Shown: in pieces, positions 33,161 through 41,880 of the stretch
How positions within the stretch are numbered: the stretch's first letter is position 1
Layout: each line of letters starts with the position of its first letter
NCBI GenBank assembly: GCA_019637155.1
Contig: JAHBWE010000019.1
Span: 62,001-126,000 of the forward strand
Length of the DNA stretch: 64,000 bases
Origin: Labilithrix sp.
GTDB lineage: Bacteria > Myxococcota_A > Polyangia > Polyangiales > Polyangiaceae
Direction of reading: 5' to 3'
Translations under genes and position numbers: made by a program
The notes under the pieces: model-generated
The model's database searches: none
What the model saw: the letters and a program-made list of their open reading frames with translations, nothing else
What the model was told of the DNA's origin: nothing

Positions 33161-33170
33161 GCGTCACGCG

Positions 33171-34025
33171 GTGTTGGCACCGCTCCTCGAGATCAGCGGC
33201 CTCGTGAAGCGCTTCGGGGAGCGCACCGTGCTCGACGGCATCGATCTGGTGGTCGAGCGCGGCGAGACGATCGTCGTCCTCGGCGGCTCCGGCTCGGGCA
33301 AGAGCACGCTCGCGCGCGTCCTCGTCGGGCTCGAGCGCGCGACCGCGGGGCACATCTTGCTCGAGGGGAGGGACCTCGTCGGTCTCGGCGAGCACGAGCT
33401 TGCGGTGGAGCGGCGGCGCTTCGGGATGGTGTTCCAGAAGTACGCGCTCCTCGACTCGCTCACCGTCTTCGAGAACGTGGCGTTCCCGCTGACGGAGGAT
33501 CAGCACCTGCCCGCGGAGGAGGTCCGGCCGCGCGTCATGGAGCAGCTCGAGGCGCTCGGGGTCGCCGGCGCGGCGGAGCTCCTCCCGGGCGAGCTCTCCG
33601 GCGGGATGGCGAAGCGCGTCGGCATCGCGCGCGCGATGGTCATGCGCCCCGAGATCCTCGTCTACGACGAGCCGACGTCGGGGCTCGATCCGGTGACGTC
33701 GCGCGTCGTCGACGGGCTGATCGAGGACGTCCGCGAGCGCTTCTGCGTGACGTCGATCGTCATCACGCACGACATGGCGACCGCGTACGGCATCGCCGAT
33801 CGCGTCGTGCTCTTGCACGGCGGGCGGATCGTGCTCGACGGTCCGCCGGACCACGTGCTCGCGCTCGACGATCCTCGCATCGCGTCGTTCGCGTGCTCGA
33901 GCGGCGTCGAGCCCGCGCGCCTCCAGCGCCGCGCGCGGCGGAGGTCGCCCGCCGACATCCGCAAGCTCTGGGACGCGCGCCCCTCGCGCGAAGGCGCACG
34001 GTTTGCGCCCGCGTTCGCCACGTGA
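33171..34025 (+). CDS. ABC transporter ATPase, MlaF-like
   Basis: The protein is 284 aa from GTG 33171 (an in-frame TTG at 33156 is the alternative). It has Walker A GGSGSGKST, Q-loop FQKYALLDSLTVFENVAFPL, signature LSGGMAKRVGIARAM, Walker B ILVYDEPTSGLDP and the switch His in ITHDM. The Q-loop and signature forms are those of MlaF/Ttg2A phospholipid-transport ATPases. No permease or MCE protein is encoded nearby, so it must work with distant partners or has a different role. The C-terminal 30 residues are basic. Confidence 0.85.
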   Translation: MLAPLLEISGLVKRFGERTVLDGIDLVVERGETIVVLGGSGSGKSTLARVLVGLERATAGHILLEGRDLVGLGEHELAVERRRFGMVFQKYALLDSLTVFENVAFPLTEDQHLPAEEVRPRVMEQLEALGVAGAAELLPGELSGGMAKRVGIARAMVMRPEILVYDEPTSGLDPVTSRVVDGLIEDVRERFCVTSIVITHDMATAYGIADRVVLLHGGRIVLDGPPDHVLALDDPRIASFACSSGVEPARLQRRARRRSPADIRKLWDARPSREGARFAPAFAT

Positions 34026-34077
34026 GCGCGCTCGCCGCGCGGTTGTCGCCGACGACGCGCGCGGCACTGCGTGTGCT
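33994..34077 (+). promoter_or_regulatory. Palindrome and sigma-54-like element upstream of 34090
   Basis: GCGCACGGTTTGCGC (33994-34008) lies inside the end of the ABC gene. CGGCACTGCGTGTGCT (34062-34077) follows 53 bp later and ends 12 nt before ATG 34090. Confidence 0.55.
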
Positions 34078-34089
34078 TGTCGGGGCGGC

Positions 34090-34455
34090 ATGCGAACGCT
34101 CCTGGCGAAGAGGACGGTCGGGCTCGCGTTGATCCTGCACGGGCTCGCGCACGTCGCGCTCGGCACCGCGGTGCAGGACGCGCGGCAGGGGATCGAGCTC
34201 GTCGTCGGCACGGTCCTCTTCGCGATCGCGACGCCGGGGTTCGTCGCGGCCGGGTTCGGGGCGTGGAACGTCGCGGGCCTGCGCCACGTCTGGGGCGGCC
34301 TCGTGAAGCTCGGCGTGCTCGCCTCGCTCCTCCTCGTCGTCATCAGCGCGCCGTCGGCGTCGCGGTCGATCGCCGCCGTCCTCGGCGACGTGCTGCTGCT
34401 CGCGTTCTCGGACATCCTCACCGCGCCGGCGGAGCCGAGGAGGGTCACGACATGA
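34090..34455 (+). CDS. Small membrane protein, four helices
   Basis: The protein is 121 aa. Hydrophobic helices span most of it (VGLALILHGLAHVALGTAV, IELVVGTVLFAIATPGFVAAGFGAW, LVKLGVLASLLLVVISAPS, IAAVLGDVLLLAFSDIL). It resembles DoxX-like or DUF-type four-helix membrane proteins, with no certain family. The stop overlaps the next start (ATGA), so it is encoded with the SRPBCC protein. Confidence 0.7.
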   Translation: MRTLLAKRTVGLALILHGLAHVALGTAVQDARQGIELVVGTVLFAIATPGFVAAGFGAWNVAGLRHVWGGLVKLGVLASLLLVVISAPSASRSIAAVLGDVLLLAFSDILTAPAEPRRVTT

Positions 34456-35279
34456 TCCGCTCCGTCCTGGCGTACGCGCTCGTGGTGTACCTCGCGCTCC
34501 TGGTCGCGGTGCGTCCGTGGCAGCGCGACTGGGGATCGACCGCGGAGGAGCGGAGCGAGCGGCTGCCCGGCGACGAGCGCTCCGCGACGCCCGAGCGCGC
34601 CGGCGATCGCGCGATCGCGATCGACGCGCCGGCCTCGGTCGTGTGGTCGTGGCTCGTCCAGATCGGCCAGGACCGCGGCGCGCCGCTCGGCGGGCTCTTC
34701 GCCGATCGCCTCGGGTGGGAGGTCGATCACGTCGAGGAGGGCCGTCTGCTCGCGCTCCGCCATTCGGTCTTCGAGGTCGAGCCGACCTCGGAGCGCACGT
34801 CGCGCTTGCACGTCCGAACGCACGCGGGCGACGTCCCGGTGCCGCTCGCGCCGGTGCTCTTCATGGCGTTCGAGCCGGCGCACTTCGTCATGGAGCGCGC
34901 GATGCTGCGCGGGATCAAGGAGCGCGCGGAGAAGGGGCCCGACCGGACCTTCGCGTGGGTGGAGCGCACGACGGTGAAGGCCGGAGACGACGTGGTGGTG
35001 CGCTTCGGCCGGCCCGTCGACGGGGTGGCGATCGACCAGCGCTGGGTCACGCTCGCGCCCGCCGGCGTCCCGGTGACGAGCACGAGCGGGCGCGTCGTGC
35101 TCGATCGTGGAATGCAGGACGTGCGCCTGCGCGCGGGCCACGCCGGTCCGTACGAAGTGAGGATTTACGGCCGATATCCCGAAAAGGAGAGCCACCTCCT
35201 GATGAGGATTCCGGTCGACGTAGAGGGTTATCTCGTTCGGACGGGCAGCGAGCCGCTGTCCTCACCGCGAGAGCAATAG
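34452..35279 (+). CDS. SRPBCC-domain protein with N-terminal membrane helix
   Basis: The protein is 275 aa. One helix at the N-terminus (SVLAYALVVYLALLVAV) anchors it. Residues about 50-180 read as an SRPBCC (START-like) lipid-binding domain (RAIAIDAPASVVWSWLVQIGQDRGAPLGGLFADRLGWEVDHVEEG...HFVMERAMLRGIKERAEKG). A predicted beta-rich C-terminal domain of about 80 residues is not recognised. It may bind a hydrophobic ligand at the membrane. It is translationally coupled to the membrane protein at 34090. Confidence 0.7.
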   Translation: MIRSVLAYALVVYLALLVAVRPWQRDWGSTAEERSERLPGDERSATPERAGDRAIAIDAPASVVWSWLVQIGQDRGAPLGGLFADRLGWEVDHVEEGRLLALRHSVFEVEPTSERTSRLHVRTHAGDVPVPLAPVLFMAFEPAHFVMERAMLRGIKERAEKGPDRTFAWVERTTVKAGDDVVVRFGRPVDGVAIDQRWVTLAPAGVPVTSTSGRVVLDRGMQDVRLRAGHAGPYEVRIYGRYPEKESHLLMRIPVDVEGYLVRTGSEPLSSPREQ

Positions 35280-35295
35280 GAAAGCGAGGAACGAC

Positions 35296-36366
35296 ATGGC
35301 GACGACGATGCGCGCTGCGCGGTTCGAGGGAAAAGGCAAGATCAAGCTCCGCGAGGTCGCGCGGCCGATTCCCAATTACGGGGAGGTGCTCGTCCGGACG
35401 ACGTTGACGACCATCTGCGGGACCGACGTCCACATCCTGAAGGCCGAATACCCGGTTCGTGAGGGCCTGATCGTCGGACACGAGCTCGTCGGCGTCGTCG
35501 AGGAGATCGGCCCCGGCGTCGAGGGCTACGCGCGCGGCGACCGCGTCATCGCCGGCGCGATCACGCCCTGCGGCCAGTGCCGCGCCTGCCTCTCCGGCAG
35601 CGCGGCGCAGTGCTCGCGCGGCGGTGACGGCTACCAGGCGCTCGGCGGCTGGCGCTTCGGGAACACGATCGACGGGTGTCAGGCCGACTACGTGATCGTC
35701 CCGAACGCGCAGGCCAACCTCGCGAAGATCCCGGCCGGGCTGAAGGACGAGGAGGTCATCCTCTGCCCCGACATCATGTCGACCGGTTTCTCCGCGTCGG
35801 AGCGCGGGCATGTGCGGCTCGGCGACGCGGTCGTCGTCTACGCGCAGGGCCCGATCGGCCTCTGCGCGACGGCGGGCGCGAAGATGTCGGGCGCGTCGCT
35901 CGTCATCGGCGTCGACAGCGTGCCGGCGCGGCTCGAGATGGCGAAGGCGATGGGCGCGGACGTCGTGCTCGACTTCACGCAGCAGGACGTGGTCGCGGAG
36001 GTGAAGCGGCTGACGAACGGCGGCGCCGACGTCGCGATCGAGGCGCTCGGGAAGCAGGAGACGTTCGAGCGCGCGCTGCGATCGGTCCGCCCCGGCGGCA
36101 CGGTGTCGAGCCTCGGCGTCTACTCGGGCCACCTCGCGATGCCGCTCGACGCGATCGCGGCGGGCCTCGGCGATCACACCGTCGTGACCACGCTCTGCCC
36201 CGGCGGAAAGGAGCGGATGCGGCGCCTCATGAGCATCGTCGCCGCGCGCCGCGCCCCCTTCGAGAAGCTGGTCACGCACTCCTTCGCGCTCGACCGCATC
36301 GAAGAGGCGTACGACCTCTTCGCGCATCAACGCGACGGCGTGATGAAGGTCGCGATCCGGCCCTGA
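35296..36366 (+). CDS. Zinc-dependent alcohol dehydrogenase family protein
   Basis: The protein is 356 aa. Catalytic zinc ligands are Cys41 (TICGTDVH) and His62 in GHELVG. The structural zinc loop is CGQCRACLSGSAAQC (Cys92, 95, 98, 106). The Rossmann region GDAVVVYAQGPIGLCATAGAKMSGASLVIGVDS has an Asp at the end of beta-2, favouring NAD. It is a cytosolic medium-chain dehydrogenase of the isopropanol or threonine dehydrogenase type with unknown substrate. It starts 16 bp after the SRPBCC gene with AGGAAAGCGAGG before the ATG. The 3' end overlaps the convergent hydrolase gene by 40 bp. Confidence 0.9.
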   Translation: MATTMRAARFEGKGKIKLREVARPIPNYGEVLVRTTLTTICGTDVHILKAEYPVREGLIVGHELVGVVEEIGPGVEGYARGDRVIAGAITPCGQCRACLSGSAAQCSRGGDGYQALGGWRFGNTIDGCQADYVIVPNAQANLAKIPAGLKDEEVILCPDIMSTGFSASERGHVRLGDAVVVYAQGPIGLCATAGAKMSGASLVIGVDSVPARLEMAKAMGADVVLDFTQQDVVAEVKRLTNGGADVAIEALGKQETFERALRSVRPGGTVSSLGVYSGHLAMPLDAIAAGLGDHTVVTTLCPGGKERMRRLMSIVAARRAPFEKLVTHSFALDRIEEAYDLFAHQRDGVMKVAIRP

Positions 36367-37565
36367 AGGACGAAGTCGGCGAGCCGGGCCACGACGGACG
36401 CGTCGACGTGGCCCGGCGTCTCGTATTCGGCCGGTCCGGGCTTTCCGTGGCCGGGGATCAACAAGTGGTTCGCGTGGGGGACGGTGACGAAGACGGCGTC
36501 CTCCGCGGCGGAGAGGCCGTCCCGCCAGGTCGCGACGTCCTCGTCGGTGACCTGGTAGTCCCGCTCTCCGCGAAGGACGAGGATCGGCTTGCCGAGCTCC
36601 TTCGCCGTCGCGACGCCGTCGCGCGCGGCCCAGTCTTGCCAGTACGAGGCGGGGGCGCCGAGGAGCTTCCCCGCGCCGAGCTTCCCCGCCTTCAGGAGAT
36701 CGATCGCCGCTTCGACCTCCGCGAGGATGGCGGGAGGCGCCTCGAGGTAGCGCATCTGCGCGAGGACGGAGTCCCACGGCGGGCGACCCGGAGGCGCGAG
36801 CAGGATCGCCCCCGCGACCGGCGCCGCGCGAGCGGCGATCTCGGGGGCGAGGAGCGCGCCGAGGCTGTGGCCGATCACGAAGACGCGCCCGGCGTCGACG
36901 TCGGATCTCGCTCGCAGGAGGTCCACCGCCGCGACCGCGTCGACGACGACCTCGTCGTCGAGGGTGATCGTGTCGTCGAGCTTCGCGCCGTGTTGGAACG
37001 TGCGCTTCTCGTAGCGAAGGACGGCCACGCCGCGCGAAGAGAGGCCCTCCGCGATGTCCTTGAACGGTCGGTTCGCGCCGATCGTCTCGTCGCGATCGTG
37101 CGGTCCTGATCCGTGCACCAGCACGGCGGCGGGGAACGGCCCGGCGCCGTTCGGGACCGTGAGCGTGCCCTGCAAGACGAACGGCGCGCGGCCGACGGAG
37201 ACCTCCTCGGCGCGGAAGGCGGAGAGGTCGACGTAGGGCGCGGTCGTCGCCTCCGTCGGGGCGGGCTTGAAGAAGAGGCCGGCGATCTCCTGGCTCGGCG
37301 GGGCGATCGAGACGAGGGCGAGCAGCACGCCGCGTTCGAAGTCGAGCCGCGCGACGCGGACGTCCTTCCCGTCCGTGTGGGCGCGTCGAACGATCGTCCA
37401 CCCGCGGAGCGCCCCGAGCTGCGCGATCAGCGCGTCCCACGTCGCGCCGAGCTTATCCGGCGGCAGCGCGGCCTTCATCGCTGCGTCGAACCTCGCGGTG
37501 GCCGCCGCGAGGTCGCGCGTCTGCAACGCGGTGAGGAGCAGGTCCGTCGTCGAGTCGGTGTCCAC
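36327..37565 (-). CDS. Alpha/beta hydrolase with DUF3887-like N-terminal domain
   Basis: The protein is 412 aa from GTG 37565, adjacent to the sdpI-like stop. Residues 1-95 (LLTALQTRDLAAATARFDAAMKAALPPDKLGATWDAL...) match the DUF3887 type. The hydrolase domain has LVHGSGPHDRDE (oxyanion region), nucleophile GHSLG (Ser234), GERDYQVT (acid) and HANHLL (His). There is no signal peptide, although many relatives are exported. It is a serine esterase or peptidase with unknown substrate. It is the third gene of the sdpR-sdpI-like operon. Confidence 0.85.
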   Translation of the reverse strand: MDTDSTTDLLLTALQTRDLAAATARFDAAMKAALPPDKLGATWDALIAQLGALRGWTIVRRAHTDGKDVRVARLDFERGVLLALVSIAPPSQEIAGLFFKPAPTEATTAPYVDLSAFRAEEVSVGRAPFVLQGTLTVPNGAGPFPAAVLVHGSGPHDRDETIGANRPFKDIAEGLSSRGVAVLRYEKRTFQHGAKLDDTITLDDEVVVDAVAAVDLLRARSDVDAGRVFVIGHSLGALLAPEIAARAAPVAGAILLAPPGRPPWDSVLAQMRYLEAPPAILAEVEAAIDLLKAGKLGAGKLLGAPASYWQDWAARDGVATAKELGKPILVLRGERDYQVTDEDVATWRDGLSAAEDAVFVTVPHANHLLIPGHGKPGPAEYETPGHVDASVVARLADFVLQGRIATFITPSR

Positions 37566-38231
37566 TCACGTCTCGCCGTGGGAGGTGTTCTTGACGTCTT
37601 CGATGCGCCGGTAGGCGACGTACGAGTAGACGGCCGGGACTCCGCACGCGAGCGCGATCGCGACGAGCATCGGGATCGCTCCACCGCCGAGGAGGCCGGA
37701 GACGACGAGGACGACGCCGGCGAGGACGAAGAGCTTCCCTCCCAGGCGATGGGTGCGGAGCCAGACCTCGTCGCTCGCGAGGGTCCAGGGCGTGCGGATG
37801 CCGACGAAGAAGTTCTTGGTCAGCTTGCCCATGAAGTTCCCGAGCACCACGAAGAGGAGGCCGGCGCCGGCGTGGATCGCGCGGTTCATCGGGACGGCCG
37901 CGCCGATCCCCGCCAGCAGCACGAGCAAGCTCACGAGGAAGAGGAACGCGACGACGGACGCTTGGATGATCTCGAACGTGCCGCGGAACCGATCGATGCG
38001 GTAGCCGCGCGGAGAGATCCGCGGGAGGACGACGAGGAGCGCGTGAACGCCGGCCATCACGAGCGGCAGCACGAACGGTCCCCACGGCTTCGGCGTGAAG
38101 CCGTCCGCCTCGCCCTTCACGTTCCAGTGCGTGGGCACCGACTCGGGCAAGCGTGGGTAGAGCACCGCAGCCAGTACGAAGGCGAGGACGACGAGGCCGA
38201 GGCTGAGGAGCTGGGTGCGGTTCACTTTCAT
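37566..38231 (-). CDS. sdpI: SdpI-family membrane protein with DUF1648 domain
   Basis: The protein is 221 aa with six helices. The N-terminal DUF1648 region has LPESVPTHWNVKGEADGF. The C-terminal SdpI part has NRAIHAGAGLLFVVLGNFMGKLTKNFFVGIRTPWTLASDEVWLRTHRLGGKLFVLAGVVL, the family hallmark. In Bacillus, SdpI is the immunity protein against the SdpC toxin and sequesters the repressor SdpR at the membrane. Here the repressor gene overlaps its start (ATGA). No SdpC-like toxin is seen in the window. Confidence 0.88.
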   Translation of the reverse strand: MKVNRTQLLSLGLVVLAFVLAAVLYPRLPESVPTHWNVKGEADGFTPKPWGPFVLPLVMAGVHALLVVLPRISPRGYRIDRFRGTFEIIQASVVAFLFLVSLLVLLAGIGAAVPMNRAIHAGAGLLFVVLGNFMGKLTKNFFVGIRTPWTLASDEVWLRTHRLGGKLFVLAGVVLVVSGLLGGGAIPMLVAIALACGVPAVYSYVAYRRIEDVKNTSHGET

Positions 38232-38515
38232 CGATGCTCTCCTTTCCGCTTGTCGACCCGGAAGAGGTCGAGAAGCAACGCCGCGACGTCCTCGAAGACC
38301 GTCGTGTTGAGCGAGTAGACGATCTGCTGTCCGCGCCGCTCGCAACGAACGAGATCGGCCGCCTTGAGGACGTTGAAGTGGTGCGACAGCGAGCCCTTCG
38401 TGATGTCGAACGCCTCGGCGAGCTCGCCCGCCGTTTTCGATCCGCCCTGGAGCAGCTTCAGCACTCTCCGTCGGGTCGGATCCGAAATGGCTTTGAAGAC
38501 TTCCTGGGTTCGCAT
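38228..38515 (-). CDS. sdpR: ArsR-family repressor, SdpR-like
   Basis: The protein is 95 aa. The winged helix MRTQEVFKAISDPTRRRVLKLLQGGSKTAGELAEAFDITKGSLSHHFNVLKAADLVRCERRGQQIVYSLNTTVFEDVAALLLDL is typical of SdpR-type ArsR proteins without metal-binding cysteines. It heads the operon sdpR-sdpI-hydrolase and probably represses it by binding the palindrome 7 bp upstream. The start follows the operator closely, so the leader must be very short. Confidence 0.9.
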   Translation of the reverse strand: MRTQEVFKAISDPTRRRVLKLLQGGSKTAGELAEAFDITKGSLSHHFNVLKAADLVRCERRGQQIVYSLNTTVFEDVAALLLDLFRVDKRKGEHR

Positions 38516-38521
38516 TTCGCA

Positions 38522-38557
38522 ACACTGTTTGATGTTTTGATAATCTTCAAATAGTGT
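38522..38557 (-). promoter_or_regulatory. Palindromic operator at the sdpR-like gene
   Basis: ACACTGTTTGA (38522-38532) and TCAAATAGTGT (38547-38557) form an inverted repeat with 10 of 11 pairs. The AT-rich core lies inside otherwise GC-rich DNA, directly upstream of ATG 38515. ArsR-type repressors bind such 12-2-12-like or spaced repeats. Confidence 0.65.
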
Positions 38558-38647
38558 CAGAGGCCTGAATGTCAAGGGGCGGCCTCGGCATTCGTGAGGT
38601 GGGTGGTACGATCGAGCGTTCGGTTCATGCGGGACGACGAGGCATCG

Positions 38648-40295
38648 ATGACGATCGTGTCGCCGGCACGCGTCGGTGCCCTCGAGAGCTCCGGCGACGT
38701 CTTGCCCGCGATCGTGGGCGGTTGGTAGCCGCTCCGCGGCTTGCTCGGCGCTGCCGCTCACGCTCGGGCGCACGCACGCGCGCGGCGCGCGGGTGCTGGC
38801 GGTGCTGCCGATCCTGAACCTCGGACCCGCCGGCGACGAGTACCTCGTCCAGAACGTGTGCGAGGATCTCGTCGACTCGCTCAGCGTCACGGCGGGCGTG
38901 CTGGCGCGCCCGCGCGGCGAGACCGCGCAGTACACCGATCCGCAGCGCGACGTTCGTTCGATCGGGCGCGCGGTCGACGTGGACGTGGTCGTCGACGGTT
39001 CGCTTCGTCGTCAGGGGGAGCTCGTTCGGGTGACGTTCCGGTTGATCGCGGTCGAGGACGGCTTTCAGCTCTGGGCCCAGCGCTTCGAGCGCAAGCCGGC
39101 CGACGTGCTCACGATCGCCGACGAAGCGGCGGCGACGATCGCGCAGGCGCTCGCGGCGCCGGCGCCCGCGCGTGTTCCTGGTTCCTGCTTTTGCTTCTGC
39201 TCTTGCTCCGGCGGCGCCGGCTGCTCCTGCGGTGAGCGCCTCGTCGTCGTCGATCACGTTCGCGCAGGAGGCGCGTGCGCGGGCGCAGGATCTCTTCCTG
39301 CGCGGTCGTTTCCTCCTGCGTCGCGGGTGGCTCGACGTGGCGCGCGAGTCGGTGCAGCTGCTCGGTGAGGCGCACGAGCTGGCTCCGGACGACGCGCGCA
39401 TCACGGGGACGCTGGCGCTCTCGCTCGCGCGGGTCTATGGCCTCGAGTTCTTCGGTCCGGAGACGGCGGCGCGAGCGCAGGCGCTGGCGCAGCGAGCGCT
39501 CGGCGTGGATCCTCATCAGCCGGAGGCGCAGGTGGCGCGCGCGCTCCTCGCGTTGCAGACGAACCAGCCCGAGGCGGCGGTGGGGCATCTGCGTACGGCG
39601 CTGGGGGTCGCGCCGAACTCGGTCGACGCGCTCGACTGGCTCGCGCGCATCATGAGCGAGGTGGGTCGGGTCGAGGAGTCGCTCGCGTTGTTCGAGCGTG
39701 TCCTCGCGATCGATCCGGAGGTCGTCGTCGCGCGTCACCATCAGGCGCGCGTCCACGCGATGCTGGGCGAGCGCGCAAAGATGCGTGAGCTCTCGGAGAG
39801 ATGCCGTCGCAGCTCGGCGACGCGCTGCCGTGGATCCTCATCCAGACGCGCGACGCGGTGTGGCACGCCGATCGTGAGAGCGCGGAGCGGCTGCAGGCGA
39901 TCGTGGACCAAGCGAAGCTCCCACCCGCGCCGCGGAAGATGGTCACGTCGATGCTCGACATCCCACTCGGCCGAGTGACGGCCGAGCGGCTGGCGGACGC
40001 GAGCATGGAGGCGCAGCTCCCGTACGACGCGTCGGTCCCGCCACGCCGCGCGTCCTTGAACGCGCAGTTCCGCGCGGAGCTACGCTGCGCGTTGGGCGCG
40101 CTCGACCAGGCGCTGGAGGCGTTGCGAGTATCGACCGAGCAGGGCCTCATCGACGTACTCTGGCTCGAACGCTGCCCGCTTCTCGATCCCATCCGCCCCC
40201 GCCCCGAGTTCCAGCAACTCTCGTCACGCGTAACGGACCGCGCGCAGCGTGTATCCGCAACCATCGCCACCCGCTTCACACGCGCCGACTTCTAG
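38648..40295 (+). pseudogene. Frameshifted TPR regulator of adenylate-cyclase-associated type
   Basis: Three frames join into one ancestral protein. Frame one (to about 39170) gives RVLAVLPILNLGPAGDEYLVQNVCEDLVDSLSV...SIGRAVDVDVVVDGSLRRQGELVRVTFRLIAVEDGFQLWAQRFERKPADVLTIADEAAATIAQAL, the domain found after CadC or cyclase modules. Frame two (39172 to about 39800) gives TPR repeats (AHELAPDDARITGTLALSLARVYG...LGVDPHQPEAQVARALLALQ). Frame three (to 40295) completes it from QLGDALPWILIQTRDAVWHADRESAERLQ. The N-terminus also has a TAG after MTIVSPARVGALESSGDVLPAIVGGW. At least two indels are needed, so the gene is dead unless the sequence contains errors. Confidence 0.75.
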
Positions 40296-40318
40296 GAGTG
40301 ATCGCCTCTGCGGCGCGC

Positions 40319-40633
40319 GGTTGTGGCGCCGTGCGGTTGTGGCGCCGTGCGGTTGTGGCGGCGCGCTGTTGTGGTCCCGCGCGTCGGCGGCTTCGTGCTG
40401 TTGTGGTCCCGCGCGGTCGCGGCGGCGCGGTCCCGGTCCCGGTCCCGGTTTCGCGGTCGCGGTTCTGCGGTCGCGGTTCTGCGGTCATCGTCCGGTGGTG
40501 CGCCGGCGGCGGCGGAGCCCCAACCGTCGCCGCTCGCGCGCGCGTTTTCGTATCTCTTCGAGGAGCAACTTGAGCAGCTCGCCCAGCGTTCTCGGCACGA
40601 AGAACATCGAATTAGCTTAGGTACGCATCATGA
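40319..40633. repeat. Simple-sequence tandem repeats
   Basis: About three copies of a 15-16-bp unit around GGTTGTGGCGCCGTGC (40319-40375) are followed by GGTCCC hexamers (near 40429-40451) and two copies of GGTCGCGGTTCTGC (near 40455-40490). Frames through this stretch are low-complexity and interrupted. From 40540 a short tail reads like coding sequence (ARAFSYLFEEQLEQLAQRSRHEEHRI) but has no start. Confidence 0.6.
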
Positions 40634-40936
40634 ATGATGCTAGTGGGCCGCCGCCGATTGGGGCCCTGCTGGTCTGTGTCCAGGAACCCCAACGCTTTCG
40701 TCGCCCGAACGATCCGGCAGCTCGTCGCGCTCCGAAAATCGAAGGGAATCACGACAGAGCGGATGGCGGAGCTCCTCGGCACGGCCGCCCAGAACGTCCG
40801 AAGGATCGAGGCAGGCCAAAACATCACCCTCCGCATGCTCGACCGAATCGCCATCGCCCTCGGCGTCGAGGTCATCCTCTCTTTCCGCGACACCCCAGGC
40901 GGCTCCAAAAAGCCCCCACCAGGCAAACGCGTCTGA
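40634..40936 (+). CDS. XRE-type helix-turn-helix protein
   Basis: The protein is 100 aa from ATG 40634; a GTG at 40676 would give 86 aa starting VSRNPNAF. The helix-turn-helix is ARTIRQLVALRKSKGITTERMAELLGTAAQNVRRIEAGQNITLRMLDRIAIALGVEVILSF, a good Cro/CI-type domain. The short Pro/Lys-rich end (PGGSKKPPPGKRV) is unstructured. Stand-alone XRE proteins are often toxin-antitoxin or phage regulators. No toxin partner is evident, as repeats flank it on both sides. Confidence 0.75.
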   Translation: MMLVGRRRLGPCWSVSRNPNAFVARTIRQLVALRKSKGITTERMAELLGTAAQNVRRIEAGQNITLRMLDRIAIALGVEVILSFRDTPGGSKKPPPGKRV

Positions 40937-40979
40937 CCGAGCCGCGCGGTAACCGCGCGTCGCCTCACCGCGCGGCGCC

Positions 40980-41880
40980 CTCGGCCCCCGCGTATGGTGC
41001 GGCGCATCGTCTGGCCGCGCGCCACGCGTGCCCCTCCGCTGCGCGCGCTATCGCGCATCGTCTCGCCGCTCCTGCGCGCCGTCCTCGGTCCCGCGCGCAT
41101 CGTCATGCCGCGCGTCGCGCGAGCCCCTCCGCTCTCCGCGGTATCGCGCATCGTCTCGCCGCTCCTGCGCGCCGTCCTCGGTCCCGCGCGCATCGTCATG
41201 CCGCGCGCCGCGCGAGCCCCTCCGCTCTCCCGCGGTATCGCGCGTCGTCTCACCGCGCCCTCCCGCGCCTCGGTCCCGCGCGCATCGTCATGCCGCGCGC
41301 CGCGCGTGGCCCTCCGCTCTCCGCGGTATCGCGCATCGTCTCGCCGCGCCTGCGCAACGACCTCCTCCCCGCGGTATCGCGCATCGTCTCGCCGCGCGTG
41401 CCGCTCTCTACCCCGCCGTATCGCGCGTGTCTCTTCGCGCGCCCTCCGCCCCCGCGCTTCGTCTGGGCCGCGCCCGGCCCGTGTGCCACTCGCGCCTGCG
41501 GTATCGAGCGTCGTCTCGCCGCGCGTGCCGCTCTCTACCCCGCCGTATCGAGCGTGTCTCTTCGCGCGCCCCCCGCCCCGCGTATATGGCACGCTTCGTC
41601 AGGCGGCGCCCCGGCCCGTGCCCCTCCGCGCCTCGGTATCGCGCGCGCTTCGTCTGGGACGCGCGTCGAGCCGTCGCGTCGTGCTGCCATCCGCCGCGGC
41701 CTCGCATTCGTATCGCGCGGTGCTGTACGGAGTTGTGCCGTCGACGGCGTGGCCTTAACTGCTCTGCGGCCTTGCGGCGGTATCGCGCGCGGTGCTGTCT
41801 CGAGGTCCGTCGACGGCGCGGTGCTGTGCTGTTCCGAGGTCATGTCGTCGACGGCGTGGTGTAGCTGCGCGCCGGCCGCG
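40980..41880. repeat. Degenerate 93-bp tandem repeat array
   Basis: Copies of a unit beginning TATCGCGCATCGTCTCGCC start at 41049, 41142, 41236 and 41327, spacing 93, 94 and 91 bp. Shorter or mixed units follow (41375 and later), including a 130-bp unit repeated once (41412 and 41542). Each unit also contains CCGCGCGCATCGTCATGCCGCGC. Because most steps are near multiples of three, long Arg/Ser-rich frames appear on both strands, but they drift in phase and do not look like a protein. The array ends before the HNH gene block. Confidence 0.75.

Noticed and set aside
33156..33170. TTG start of the ABC ATPase
   Set aside because: The TTG is the -12 box of the predicted promoter; GTG 33171 fits better.
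40994..41758. Arg/Ser-rich proteins in the repeat array
   Set aside because: Long frames exist on both strands only because of repeat phase, and phase is lost between units.
40980..41880. CRISPR array
   Set aside because: The units are directly adjacent near-identical 93-bp blocks without unique spacers, and there are no cas genes.
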